Source of the DNA: Corticium candelabrum
Taxonomy: Eukaryota > Porifera > Homoscleromorpha > Homosclerophorida > Plakinidae
Direction: 5' to 3'
NCBI RefSeq assembly: GCF_963422355.1
Contig: NC_085094.1
Coordinates: 4,002,891-4,066,890, forward strand
Length of the DNA: 64,000 nt
Every line of letters begins with the position of its first letter. Within the stretch, counting starts at the first letter, position 1. The translations under genes were made by a program, and so were the position numbers. Below the pieces are notes generated by a model. That model had not been told where the DNA came from and searched no databases. It worked only from the letters and a program-made list of their open reading frames with translations. Positions 25,084 through 39,400 of this stretch are shown here, one piece after another.

Positions 25084-25245
25084 CAAGGAAACATTGACAA
25101 GTCAATTTCCATAGTGAAACAATAACCAGTAAATTGCAGTAATTAATGAATAAAAATATATATGTCTAAGATAATACGCTCTCTTCTCTCTGCCTACTTT
25201 CCTTCATCGAGAGCAGAAAGCAGGCTACCTCCACTAACAGGCCCC

Positions 25246-25250
<5 letters not shown>

Positions 25251-25316
<66 letters not shown>

Positions 25317-25327
25317 GCGCACGCACG

Positions 25328-25380
<53 letters not shown>
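25251..25380. repeat. Long CA microsatellite with CG-containing interruption
   Basis: About 130 bp of (AC)n interrupted by ccgcgcacgcacgcacgc, 3' of the MACPF gene. Alternating purine-pyrimidine sequence has strong Z-DNA potential. Confidence 0.95.
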
Positions 25381-25381
<1 letters not shown>

Positions 25382-26355
25382 GTCTACTGAATATGCTCAG
25401 AAAGCAGTAACGGTTTCTACTATGCAGAACAGTTCATGCATGCATGCGAACTAGTAGGGTCGCTACGTATACTCGATGGATGAAACACGCCCGTAGACAC
25501 CTGCAAAATAAAACGTTGCTACTCTCGAGTTGCTTGCAAATGAAGATGTCTTTCTTGCCTCACACAAACACGAATGCGATAACACGGCTTCCAATATCTG
25601 CTGACACGTGATGTCTACTCCTTCCAAAATCCTTGAAATCGATACATTCTGCATCCTTTGCCGTCTCCACCCCAAGCGGAACAAGCAGTCGTTGTATTAC
25701 GACGGCGGACGGCTGAGAAATGCCTCATTTGCCTCACACTAGTACTCCACACCGCGCCGCGTTCATCCTGGGTTTGTCACGTCTCGACAACGAAACACAC
25801 TCTATTCAAACAGCCTGAAATTCTGAAGCACACAAGCTCCGTTGAAATAGGAGGTGTAACCATTAGACGTAAGTGTGATGCGATGTTTTTGTGGTACACA
25901 TGCGCACTGTCGCTTTGTAAGTTTTGTAGGGGTAGATGTTTGTGAGTTTGCTGAATTTGCAACATGGTCTTCTTCTCCAATATTTGGAAGCTTCCTACGT
26001 GTATACATATACAAGTCGGCTACCGCAGTAGGTCACTATCCTAATTGAGCATAAAATTAATTAATTAAATTACTAACCGAGGCTAGACGTATGAGTGACA
26101 AAATCAACGCCGACGGATTTGTAAATAGGAGTGGGCCTGGCCAGGTGTACTTTGAACTACATTAATTAGTAGGTGGTATGCGGCTTTACCTTCTATGCAA
26201 GAATGTAGCCTTTGATCAGACAGTATCCGTTTCCTCGTCTAATAGGACGTTTTATTGGATTAGGCGTCTGTGGCTTTTCGGTCAATGTAGATGTAATCAG
26301 TTTGCCACTGTTTCATTTGTGCCTAGTTGTGATCAGTTTGGCTTTGGGTGTAAAC
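25381..26355. other. Unique centre DNA upstream of B'
   Basis: No convincing gene. It is moderately CpG-rich around 25,600-25,770 (for example cgccgcgttc and acgacggcgg), which could be a promoter region or an unrecognised exon. There is no similarity to the 5' flank of gene B, so the inverted symmetry of B and B' does not extend into the centre. Confidence 0.4.
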
Positions 26356-26787
26356 ATGGTTGATACAACTACTGAGCCGAGAACTGGACTCTCTCCAGCT
26401 GATGTGGCGAACATGTCACTGATTGAGTTGATTGACTGCCTGGAAAGTCTGGGAGATACAAGCCAATTTGGTACTCGTTTTCAGTACCAAAACAGAATCT
26501 TTCAGCTGATTCACGAGTGCTATGGCATGAGTGACAAGTTACCTGTAAGTCAAGTGGCATATCTACAGTTAATACGTAGATTCGATCAAGAAAAGGCTCT
26601 TTTGAGTATATAAGGAGACGTTGAAATTCATTGATCAATATATTAGAGCACCACTGTTTAGTTAACTTACAAAGACAATGCAGTACATATACTGAGGACT
26701 GTGTTGTGTGTAGTTGATGTACAGATTTAAATCATTGTACAGACTTATATTGGCATGTTGTTTTGTACTGTGTACGAATTTGATCAC

Positions 26788-26830
26788 CAGGGTGAAGGCA
26801 CTAGGGTGAAGGCACTAGGGTGAAGGCACT
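26788..26830. repeat. Short 14-bp tandem repeat, three copies
   Basis: The unit agggtgaaggcact occurs three times in tandem in intron 1 of B'. Confidence 0.9.
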
Positions 26831-28494
26831 TGGCTACATACAGTGCGAGGACATAACAGCACTGTTCTATTTAGCAATAACAATCTGTGCCTGCATGTTC
26901 AGTCCTAAGTGCATAGCCACAATTAATTTGATGAGCAGTCTGTGGTGTATTGTATAAACACCTAGTTCTAGCAGGTTTGTATATACACCTGACTGGACAA
27001 TTTTGCATGAATTAATTGTGGAAGTCTAGCTACTGAGCATGCATGCAAATTTTTATCATCATGCAGTCAACATGCAACAATAAAAGTTTATATAGTGTCA
27101 TAATAATAGACTGAAATAGATATTTTCATTGGGCTTTAATATCACACAGCCTCAAAAGGGACAAAAACTAATGTAAAAATGTGTTTTTATATCTGTATCT
27201 TCCTATTAGCGTGAGACAATATTAATTGGCTGAAAATCTTTGTATATGGTTTGATCAGCCAATAACAGATTGTAGTAAATTGATTGCCCCATTGCATGCC
27301 ATCTCTGTAAAACATTGAAACAAATAAAATTAGATATAACACGTACAGTATTGCATGATATTATGCTTTGATAATTGGCAAATTGTTTCTCGTTGTCATA
27401 ATTTGTGTCATATTTGACAGCCTATTGCAAGAGTAAAAGACATTGTCACTGACTTTAAAGAAGAGAGAGTCAGACTTGACAATCTTATCGATGAAGTGGC
27501 CAAATTCATATACAATGAAGAACTGTCCTTACCATTATTGAAGAAACTGGGGATATGTCAAACTAGTTTCTGGATAAAAGAGGATGAATTTTTGAAATGA
27601 AAAAAGAGTTAGAAAGAAAACCCATGTTGTTGGTAGCAGGTATGTATATATTTCTGTATATAGATACAAAATAATTTCTTCATTATATGTACCTGTATGT
27701 ATACCAACGTATGCCTACGTCAATTAGTGCCAATTTTATTTTGTTTTTGCATTGTGTGCAGCATCTGCTGATTGCATGTTTTCGAATAGGAAGCACATCA
27801 GCTGGAAAGAGCACATTTGTCAATGTTCTTTTGGGGCAACAACTTCTGCCAACATCTTACAATGCAGCAACATCTGTACTTTATGAAGTCAAATATGGAG
27901 ACCACAAAATGGCCAAAGTGCATTTTTCAAGTCAAACAATGCACAAAACAATAGAATATGATCTCACAGACCCTATGCAGCAACGGGATCTATGGCGCTG
28001 CATTTCTTGTAGTGGAGTGACTAAGGATGGCCAAACTACAGCATGTTCTAAAGCAGAGATTTTCTGGCCTTTTGAATTCTTAAAGGTAAATATCAAGCAA
28101 AAATTAAGATATTTATTTGTATGTGATGATATGTACAAAATCATTTACTGCATGTTGGAGCTTTACTGTTTTACTCAAGGTACAGTATGCATGCTGAATA
28201 TGTTGAGTGAACACTTTATAATGCAAATGTTACACTCAGTCATAGCTATTTGTAATATATGACATTGATGCCTTCGACTTTCTTGTGAATGTAAATTGTG
28301 ACCTTTACATTTGCTTGAGATTATAACAATGTAGGTTCAGGTTGTGGCATTTGAATTAACAACAACGTACGGCTGGTTTGTCAAGGTTATGAATTTGTTA
28401 ATTAATGTGAGCTGTATTGTTTATTAGTGATGGTTTTTGTTAGATAAATAGTGTTATACACATTGAATGTTGACAGGTGCTTGATACTCTGCTG

Positions 28495-28741
28495 GGGCGT
28501 GTTTGATTGGGCTCTTCCAGCCTTTTCCAGAAGAGGCTCCGTGTGCACGCCCTGTTGCAACTTCTACAGTTCTGGTGCTATAGTCGGAAGAGCCAACTCT
28601 GCCGACTCTGCTGCTGGTTGGAAGAGCACGCCCCTCTTCAACCTTTCTACCAGCTCTGCACTGGAAGAATTAAGTTGGAAAAGGGGCGTGCTCTTTCAGA
28701 CTCTTTTGGAAGAGGCTGGAAGAGCCCAATAGAACACGCCC
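28495..28741. mobile_element. Foldback (MITE-like) element in intron 3 of B'
   Basis: The ends form inverted repeats of about 34 bp: gggcgtgtttgattgggctc at the left and gagcccaatagaacacgccc at the right, followed inward by further complementary ggaagag/ctcttcc blocks. It is GC-richer than its surroundings and absent from the matching intron of gene B. It codes for nothing. Confidence 0.8.
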
Positions 28742-31276
28742 TTGATCTGTATTGTGATTACAAGTGACATGTGGCACTATCCTGACATTTAAACCGTTGT
28801 TTGCTCATGATGTAGGATTTCACATTGATTGACAGTCCTGGAATAGCAGGGTCAGAAGGTACCAACAATGCTGCTCGACTGATTACTGAAGAGTGTCGAC
28901 AAAGTCAAGCGTGTGGATACATTTATATACTAGATGCAAGTGTGTCTGCTGAAGAAGCTGCACAGGTGGGTCAAGTACAGTTAAGTTGCAAATATGTCAT
29001 TGCTACTGAAATCATTTGAAAATTGTAGGTCAGTGATTTACTCATGGCAATAATTGAAAGCTTGAAGATTCGTCCTGTGCCTGGATCAGCTTTATTTTTG
29101 GTGAATAAATGGGACAAGCTTGATGAAGAGGAAGAGATGAGAAAAGGAACTATACAACAATATCTCAACATTGTGGAAGAGCGTCTGTCTAAGCGATGGA
29201 GGGGATTTGATTGTGGTGAGCAGCTGGTTACATTGAATGCTAGAATAGCAGCCAGAGTTCAAGAACTAGGAGAGACTACCGAAGACATGAAGCAAGTGTG
29301 TGACAAGATATTATCCATGCTGTCTAAAGGAATGGTTAATGTGCTGAGAAAGACATCACAGTATGTACTTGTGCAGTATAGTTAAACAGTCATTTGTAAC
29401 TGAGCAATCAATTGCTAGACATTTTTGTTTATAATATATGTCTTATCTGTAGGAAAGTATACAATTTGTTGGCACAGTTAGAGCGAATAGTTGAGAACTA
29501 TTTGCAGAGACTCAAAATGGGTCGATGGAGAGACATGAAGATCAGATATGACACAAAATGCTTACAAGAATTTGAAAGAGTCACTTGCAACGAGGAGATT
29601 CCGAAAGTCGAAAGGGAAATAAGCAAGAAAATTGACGAACTTATTCCCCAACTTCATGAACATGTTTCAAAATTACAACCACAAACAGCATGGAATTCTA
29701 TCACTACTATTACCCAGGAAAATCAGCAGGAAATTGGCTCTGCATCATCTCATTTTTTGGAAGAACGAGTGAAATCTGGTTTTCTCAAGATCATATGTGA
29801 CTATGAAGGTTATAAAGAAATCTGTAGGTGGGCACAATGTGAACTTGCTGACAAAGTAGAACCTGCTGTAGTCAAATTTAATATGCTGAAGAGTGACATT
29901 GGTGGTTCTGATACTGCAGATGCTATTCAACTTCTCTCCAAGCTTCGTCTAGAATGTGATGATGATATTGGCAGAGCCAATGTGTTGGCTAATCTAGACA
30001 ATCAAGACTGCCTTCTTTTAGGAGCTGCTGCATTACAGCAGCTTGTGCAACAGCAAAAATTTAATCTTTTTACAGAACTTCCCGCAATGGTAGTGGCTGA
30101 AGAATATAAACTCTTCAGAGACCTTGTGAATGCGTTATTGATTGGAGCAAGTCCACAAGTCCAAATAATTCAAAAGAACCTTCCCAATCGATTAGATGAT
30201 TTAAAACATCAGGTGGAAGCGACTAGAGCTCTAGAGGGCAATAAGAATGAGTATGAAATGATACTATCCCAATGTCAAGTACTGATGGGGAAAGTAGCAA
30301 AATTTGAGCTCGATCTAGATATTCACATTTATACACACAACCAAGTAAAACAAGAAGAGTCTGTTGGTGACAAGACGGGTGCATTTAGTGTTGTTACCAA
30401 GGTCATTTTGCCAGACAAAACAGAAGCTGCTCTAAAGACGATACTAAAGCCTATTACAATCACAAATGCAGATGATTTTATGAAAGAATTTTGCAACTTC
30501 AGGTACTTTACATTAGCAGAAATATAAAGAAAAATAATTGAGTAGATGTTTAATTATTTACAGTCAACTCCAAGACACAAATTTAGTAAAGTTGTATGGC
30601 TCAATCATGTTGTCTCCTTCACCTTGTCTAAAACTTGGACTACTGTTTGAATGGTGTGGAGGAGGAAGTCTTGCTGACTTTATATCAAGATCCCAACAAC
30701 AAGCAGAAGACAAAAGATCTAATCACAATGAAAAAGTTCAAAAGATGATGGAGCAAATCCTGGCTGGAGTCAAATACCTTCACGCACGTAGCATGATTCA
30801 TCGAGATCTCAAACCTGAGAATATCATGGTAACAACAAACCTATCTGTCAATATTGTTAGTGTACTAACGCTTTTATGTTTAGTTGACAGTAAACGAGGA
30901 TGTTCGAATTACAGACTTTGCAACATCCAAACGGCAGGCAGAGATCACTGGTTTTCAAGTTGTTCGCGCAGATATCTACATGGCACCAGAAGTGTATGAC
31001 TGTCTTCCCTATTCGTTGTCTTCTGACATGTACAGCATTGGTGTTATGATGTGGGAGATCTGGAATCGAAGGAGAGTTAGAGATTGCACATCGTACAGAT
31101 TGCCACAAGATATTGTACAATGGGTACTCAAACAAAACTTTTATCGTTCTTGTGGACGACTATGGGAAGATCTTGCTAAAAGATGCCTGAGCAAACCTAC
31201 CAGACGACCATCAGCAGAACAGGCACACAAAGAAATTGCACAAGCTAATCATTATGTATTGCTAAGTGCATGTTGA

Positions 31277-31326
31277 CTAATGAAGTGCATTGATCTGTGT
31301 GTGCGCGTGTGTGTGTGTGTGTGTGT

Positions 31327-31357
<31 letters not shown>

Positions 31358-33458
31358 AGGTGCGGGTTTGGGTATATGGGTGCTTACTGCAGTTATGCAA
31401 GTGCATGTGCACGTTGCTAGGTCATGTTCCTGGAATAAGCTTGGTTTTTCTGCAGCATCTTCTTTTACCTTCTCAAGGCAAGTCTTCCCGTCCTCAGCAT
31501 AGAAGTGTTGAAGGTATTGTTGTTTATGATTTGTCATTTATCTAAACATTTGAGGTGGTTTGTTTAATTTTAAGGGCCACACGTGTCCCAGCCATGGTTT
31601 TTTGGTGTACTTGATAAGGAGGAAGCCGTGAGGATTCTAGTGATGAGAGGAAACTTGGATGGGTGTGTAGCAAATTGCTTGTGTTGACTTTTTTTATGAA
31701 AATTGGTGGTTTTATGGTAGACTTTTTTTGGTTCGTGAAAGTTCAAGTAATCCTGGTACATTGGTTCTTACCATGGTTTATGAACAACGACATTTTCATT
31801 ACATTATACATCAGGTAATGGTAACAATTAATATTAAATCTGCTGTCATTGAACTCAGTAGATCACTGTGTTGGTGCTTTCTTAGCCACACATTGTACTC
31901 TAATTTATGTTTGTTGTTAGAGTACAGTACTGCAAAGAATTCTATAGTATGAGGCATGAATACATCAGCTTTTCAGTATGATATTTCCCACAGAGCCATG
32001 TGGTCTTAAATACACTCATGAGTGTTTGATAATTAATGAGTTAATATGCAAGTCATTGGTTAGGCTGCCTGGTTCCTTAGCTATGAGGATGCATGCTAAA
32101 TCATCTCAACTAGCTAATGATTACCTAGAGCTTACACGTAGCTTACATACTGATTGAACTTATGGAATGAATAGATTCCAAAATGTTAGCTTATTGTGTA
32201 ATGAATAACTCAGATGTGCCCTGGAAATTGTCAATCTAGCCTTACTTAATTAAGTGAATCATTTTGAATTTGATTCCATTTATGTATATTTGTTTTTCTT
32301 TAATTTGTGCTAGCAATCGAGTCCTTTGTCATATACAATTCATGTACAAAAAAGAAAAAAGAAAAAAAGAGGACCAGTGTTTCCAGACATTGTACAGCTC
32401 ATACAGTTCTACTCACAAAATCTTGGTCTCGAGTGCAAGCTTAGATTGAAATGATACAAAGTAGCAATTATGAAAAGAATATTGTATGTATAATAGTAAT
32501 AATAATGGACATATAACTGCTGTAGGACGTTCAATTTGACGTTCTTGTATTGTTAATTAATAAAAAGTGCACTCGTTCTCAGACAGATGTTGTGCTGTAG
32601 AGTGACCTAAATTTTTAGTCTTTACCCCTTATTGTCAATGTTTGGCGGACTTTCATCGTCATATCGTCGATATATAGCTAGATGCATGGTCACGCGCCAC
32701 AAGAGAATACGGATGATGATGATGACGACGACGATATATCTCAAACAATTTTGGTCAACTTCGGTCACACAATTTTGGTAAGTCCAAAACAACGTGTTTT
32801 TGCAAAAAACATTACCAAACGCGCTGAGCTGGGACAGCCATCTGAGTGTATCATGGCGTAGACTACAACACGAGCTAGTTAACACTTACGATACAGCATG
32901 ATCTGGCAATCTCCAGGTATGTGTACTCTGCGGTATACCTAATTAACGTGATCGTCATCTACAAATTTACACGTACACTTGTCTAGTTAGAATCTGATTT
33001 GTACAATGAGTGTTGTAAATTGGGGTTGGTCATACTTAGAAACCATGCAATAGAAACTAGCTAGCTGTGAACATGTTTGAAGCTCCCTGAAACTGATTCG
33101 ATAGAAAACGCTACTCGGATACGTGCGGCATGTAGCCTAGACTATATCCCTAGTCGCAGACCTTGAAGATGGGGGCCCGGAGTGTCAGCATACCAAAGTT
33201 TGAAACATTCCCAAGTAAGAAAACAGATTCATTAGCAGTGTGAACACACCTATTGTAGTGATATCTATGCAGCATACATGTAGGTAAGAGAATGCATACT
33301 TATGTAATTGATAGGTTAATTAGCTAATTAGTGTTACCACAGCCTAAAGCACATACATCTCCATTACAATCAGACCACACCACCATCTTTGGACATTCTA
33401 GACTCCTCAATCTTGATCCTCTTTGTTGAACTTTGCATATTGTGTAGTAGTTTGTTGA
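31277..33458. other. Intergenic DNA between B' and A' (right arm)
   Basis: This is the mirror of 12,225-15,369 minus the left-only blocks. It contains a short GT/AC hairpin at about 31,300-31,352 and runs of GAT/GAC triplets at 32,710-32,735. B' ends at its start and A' begins at its end, both on the plus strand. No gene is seen in it. Confidence 0.6.
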
Positions 33459-36364
33459 ATGAAAATGGCAGACCCAACACCACTGCAACAAGCAGATGAT
33501 CCTGCAACACCACTGCAACAAAACTATGGTGCTACACTACCTCATGATCAACAATCAGACAACTCTAGATCTGCAACACCACTGCAACAACAAGACAACT
33601 CTGCCACACCACTGGAACAACAGGAGAACTCTGCCACACCACTGCAACAAGCAGACAACGCTGCAACAGTGCCATTGCAACAACCTGATGTCTCTGCAAC
33701 ATCATTGCAACAAACAGATGGCTCTGCAGCAGAACAAGCCAAAGTAGTCCCTACAGCAGAAGAACGACAGAAAATGGGTATTCGAGATTTGATGAAATGT
33801 GGTATTAATCTTGGGATTCCCAAAGCAGAATTAAAAAGATTTAACCACAAAGAGGGACTGCTACATTTTATCGAACAACACATAAGTGACAACATTCAAC
33901 CTACTAGTGAAATCACTCCTAAAGGAAGTAAACAGGTACAAACTATAAAATCATACAAAATAAACAAACAATGCATGAAAGCAAATTTCTGTTATCCACG
34001 TACCACTTGAAGTATGGTATTTCTTCAAACAAACGCCAGAGGCATATATTTTGTTAGCATGCCCAGATTCAGCTTCTAATTTAAATGAGCTTAGCATCCA
34101 TTCAAGGGTGGTTTTTATTTATTATTAGACATCTAGCACGTTCTAAGGTTATCCAGAAAAAGTCTTCAACAAGATAAACTAAAATTATTCTTTTAGAAGG
34201 TTATCCAGAAAAGTCTTCAAGAAGATTAATTAAAATTGTTCTTTTAGCAGTTCACGTAAGGATCACAAAAGAGTAACGATCAGTGATCAAGTATGGCCAA
34301 GACTGTCTGGACAGTTTTATCCCCATAGGTTAAGAAAAGCGCAACGTCTATTTGATAGCTGTGTTTAATTTTAATGCTTCTTTGCAAGTGTCATGTTATA
34401 AACAAGGACGGCGTTTATTTGAAGAGGGCGATTAATAAAAGTACGATAATGCATGGGTACTTGTTTGACAACAGTGCTTGATCAATACAACAGAAGCAAT
34501 TCAAGATTTTGAAGCAAAAAGACTAAGACTGGAGAAGGTGATTCATGAAGTTTGCGAATTTGTAAGCCATGGTATTGAAAAAAATCACCTGGCCATCTCT
34601 GACGGATCGTGGATGACGGCAGACGATTTTGAGAAATCAAAGATACCACCCAATCAACGGCCAATGCTCCTGGTAGCAGGTCAGTGATATCAGTTAATGC
34701 ATGTCAAACAAGGTTGCCACCTCATCCAGAAATACATCCAGAAATACATCCAGAAATACACTAAAAAAACATTGACATACTTGTAACCAGTTTCACAGTC
34801 AGTGGCAGAGGCAAATGCCTTTATATGATATTTCATTCAACCTTTGACATCATCTAACACTTTGACAGTATGTTGAAAGAATAAATTGTTAGCCTTCATG
34901 TTCAATCGCATACAAGAAATGTTGCATGCAATGTCAGTATAATTACTGTGTAGGATCTTCATCAGTTTACAACTTGTGAAGCACTGGCAAGAGATGCAAA
35001 GCATCTATCTGCCTTCTTTGTGAGATATTAACAAACAAAGTTTTGTCTCAAGTCCTTGTGTAATACAATGCCAGCAGATGTACATGTTTGCTTGTCTGGC
35101 CATCTTCATGTTTTATCTATTGCCTATTTGCCTAGTTGCCTATTTATCTAAAACTTGAGGTCACTCTCTGTAGAAGAATTTCTCTATATTGCATTGCCAT
35201 TTTGATGCATCTCGATTGGCACCTTCAGTGAATCAATTTTCAGTTGTGTCACAAATCTGTGTAACATTAACCGAGAGAAAAACATGTGTGAGTAGGTACT
35301 GCACACAAGTGGACAAAACTGCATTTATCACATCAGCATACATCTGTAGCACATGAAACACTAATATCAAAACTGATAGACAAACAGGCAGACAAGTAAG
35401 CAATGAATTAGACAGGTACTATTGACTGAGTAGCAAATTATGAGTGGTCTATATAGTTTTGCTTACCTTGCATAAAGAAAGTTACTCACTAAAATTTTAG
35501 TTGGGCTACAGTAAGCATGCATGCAAACAGAAAGAGAGTATTGACATTTCACAACTGTCAATCAGTAACTACCTGCATGCTCTTAGAGCTGATAAGCTTG
35601 TAATAGTTGGTATTTAATTAGATGCATAAGCAACACCACTCAACAGACACAACAGTTCTAAAAATGTACATACAACATGTAACAGAATTTTTGTGATAGG
35701 AAGCACATCCTCAGGCAAGACCACTCTTATCAATGCACTGTTGAAATTGTCGCTTCCAACAGAATATAATGCAACAACTTCTACTCTCTGTGAAATCAAG
35801 TTCTCAGAAAAACAACAAGGGATAGTGTACACCTCACAGGGGGAAAAGGAATATGACCTTACATCACAAGATGAGTGGAAAGAATTTAAGGAACAAGTAA
35901 CTACTGGAACTCATGACTGCGTCAAAGAGACATCAACAGTTTGTTCTAAAATAGAATTGCTGTGGCCTATTGACACCTTACAAGTATGGTTCTGCCATAC
36001 TGAAATAACACGTCTTCCATTTTCCTTGTAACCATACATTTTCTTGTAGGAATTTACAACAGTTGACAGTCCTGGTGTGACTGAGATTGAACAAGCTGGA
36101 CTTGCTCGTCAGATGACTGAGAAATGCCAGAAAGACTTAGCATGTGGTGTTGTCTATGTGCTAAATTCCTGCTCACCAGCTGAAACAGCTGCACAGGTAC
36201 ATTTTTTCGCTATATAGTTTGTTCCAGAAAGTGATTCATCTTAATTAACAACAACACAAGTTGATTATATGACCCACCAACCTAAAATATGTAGTAAGAG
36301 TGGAGATTACGTTTTACTTCCCTCTTTTTGTCACCTGTCATAGCTAGATGTCTAACTATTTGCA

Positions 36365-36405
<41 letters not shown>

Positions 36406-39400
36406 GCCTGCCTGTCTGTCTGTCTATCTCTATCTGTCAGTATAGATACGTTCTCATATACTAGAGTTATTGCAAGCTAGATACAAGTTGTATATCTCAA
36501 CTTGTCCTTTAACATGGCAAGGCTGAATATGAAGAAATGTATCTACTGCAAAACAAAAAGTTTGAGCAAGCATCTAGCGAAGTGTCTTTGTCTGAGTGAG
36601 CCGTTGTTCTTTTGCTAATGATACCAGTATACTAGCTGCATCGTAATGCCACAGAAAGCAGCATCACCAGAATATCTGGGACTCTACTGTTCTTCTTGCC
36701 GATTTTATCTACAAAAATAGTTAATTGCCATCTTTGTCTATGCACTTAATGAATGAATAAATAATGAATTTATTGTTGTCGCACCTAGCGCAGTTCCCAC
36801 TCGGGGCTCATACACAAGCACAAACACCGTACACGTAAAACTATATGACACACACAAAGACCAATTCAACAATCCTTCCTACACTCTATATTTGTACCAC
36901 CCCATTAAGTTTTTTGTCGACCTTGCTGCCCTCTTCAAAAAGCTGACTTTTGATTCACTCACTTTCTCATTAACCACCAGTGTTAGATAGGGAAGTGAGG
37001 ACAGAAGTACTTAGTGAGATGTGTTAATTGTGCCACTGCTGTACTGCCAAGCAGTATGAGCTTAGAAAAAGCAAACTATTCCAAAGGAAGTCCACATATA
37101 CCATTGGCATTCACACTGTGGCTCTTGCTTTCATGCAACGTCATCCTATGCTAGTGTGACTAATGTCAAAGAATCAATAGAGGACTGATAATAAGTAAGG
37201 AATTAAGTTTTGGTCAAAGAAGAAGACATTACAAATCAAAGTGAAAAGCAGAAAAGAAGCAGAAGCTCCTTAGAGGAGTGTCATGAATTGCTTTGAAAGA
37301 ACGTTGATTCGTACACCAAGCTAAGCAGAGAAATGCTGAGGCCGTCCGTATAGGTACAAGATATTCAAACTTATATATGAATACCTCAAACAAACATCAC
37401 GTGCAATAGAACTCAACCAACTAATTATAAATTGACTGGAGCTGAATTACATGCACAGCTGGTGTTCAGTAATTACAGAGACGGGGCTCCTCTCCCAATA
37501 TGACACAATACTTGCCACTCTGTCAGACATGTGGCACAGAGAAATCCATATGTAACATCAAGACCTCCAAAGATGCAATGACAACAAAAATGATTTCAAA
37601 TTCTGCAACAATTACAGAAGAAACTACACAGGAGTAATAAGACTTACCAACAGCAGGGTACTAAAACTAGCAGTCGACAAGGTCATGGTCGGTGGAATAG
37701 TAGAAATTATGGACAGTCTAAGATTTTATGACTCTCTGGAAGTTATGTACTTCATATGTACTGATATGTCTACTGGTGCACTTTACGTGTTAAAATGTCA
37801 TCACTGTATTGCAATTTTTCCATGGTCGTTTGACAGTCTTTGTCAAGAGTTGTATTATATAGTCAACTCTTTAAATTGTATTACGTAATTAAGTAAGAAT
37901 GTACATATGTATATACAGTATGTACTTAGAAATTGAATGCATAAACAAACAAAATAGCTCTTCATTTCTTCATTTCATTGTTTTTAGGCTGGAGGTCTGT
38001 TGTTAGCTCTACTTACAAGTAGCAAAGAATCTCCTATCTCTGGATCAGCTTTGTTTGTTGCTAACAAATGGGATAAGCTGAAAAGTGAGCTACCAAGTCA
38101 ATCTGAACAAAACAACTACTTAGAACTCCTTGAAAAAGGTTTACAGAAGCGATGGAAAGGTTTTAAGCAAAATCAGCTACTACAAATGAATTCAAAATTT
38201 GCAGCTACACGTCGACATGTCGGCGAGACAACAGGTGACTTAAAAATATTGTGCAGCTCTATCGAATGTATGATACCAAAAGCACTTGACAACATGATCA
38301 AAATGAAGCTAAGGTAAGTCTCATCTCTTCTAGTGCTCTCTAGTTTGTCATTTTTCTTTTATAGTGGTCCCTATGAGTTGCTATCTCATGTAGAAGCTTC
38401 ATTGAAAAATGCACTACGAAACCTGCACATGGATTCCACTGAAAGAAATACAAAGACTCAAAATGACACACAACGGTTACAATCTCTTGAGAATTTTGTT
38501 CGAGAACGTTTAAGCATTAAAATAATACAAGAAAAGGTTGAACATCTGGTGAAAGAACTTGCTGAAGACCTGTCATCAGAACCAGAAAAAATGAAATTCA
38601 TTGCTAAGTTCAAGTCTCATGAACCATCAAGAGATCAAAGACATGCGTCAGTACGACTTGACTACCTACAAGATACAGTAAAGTATCAATTCCTGCATGC
38701 AATAGCAGACAACAAAGCATTCTGTGAGATGTGCTCTTGGGCAGAAACCGAGAAGCTCCTGGTTAATGTCAAACAATCTGTTGTACAGCTCAATATTGCC
38801 AGAGCTCATATTACTGGAGCTGACAACTTTTCTGGTGCTCTGACTTTACTGTCAGACCTGGATATTAGTCGCAAGGATGATTCCCATGTGCAGGAATCAG
38901 CTGTAGTTGCTGTCCATACCTCAAATACAATGTCATTTCCCGTAAAGACTAACAAACAGATCAGTTCATTAGACCAACAAGTGCAAAGCATGTACGAAGA
39001 GTTGCTCAAAATGGCTAGAGAAAATGATGACAAACTGTTGAAAGACGTAGTCAATGAACTCCTTGACTCACTTAGCCCTCCAATAGGAATCACTCGCAAA
39101 GAGCTGCCACGTCAAATTGATGAACTTAGGCTACAACTAGAATCTACCAAAAACCAGACTTTAACAAAGGACCACTACAAAGATCTGTTGCGCACATGCC
39201 AAAAGCTAAAGGGCATAATGTCAATGTTACAATTGGAGTTGAAAATCCATGAATATCAAGCAACAGATATCATCTGGCCAGAACCAAAATGTGAAGTAGC
39301 AACTGGCTACTTCAGTATTGTCTACAAAGTGTCAGCCAAAACAATCCAAAATCAAGTTGCCCTAAAGATAATGAAAGATCCAGTAACAGAAGACAACTCC

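Larger units (their letters stand above)
26356..31276 (+). pseudogene. Gene B': GTPase-kinase paralogue of B with a single-base frameshift in exon 2
   Basis: Eight exons: 26356-26544, 27421-27639, 27790-28085, 28816-28965, 29029-29360, 29453-30502, 30564-30828 and 30884-31276. Structure and intron phases equal those of gene B. Motifs: GSTSAGKST (G1), IDSPGI (G3), VNKWDKL (G4), then kinase GAFSVVTKV, AALKTI, HRDLKPEN, DFA and MAPEVYD. Exon 2 is 219 nt against 220 in B. Near 27,590 (after KEDEF) one base is missing from a T-run, so the frame hits a stop. Beyond it the alternative frame resumes homology (ERKPMLLVA). All other exons are intact and the total is one base short of a multiple of three. 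It could be a fresh pseudogene or an assembly error. Intron 3 carries a foldback element absent from B. Confidence 0.82.
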
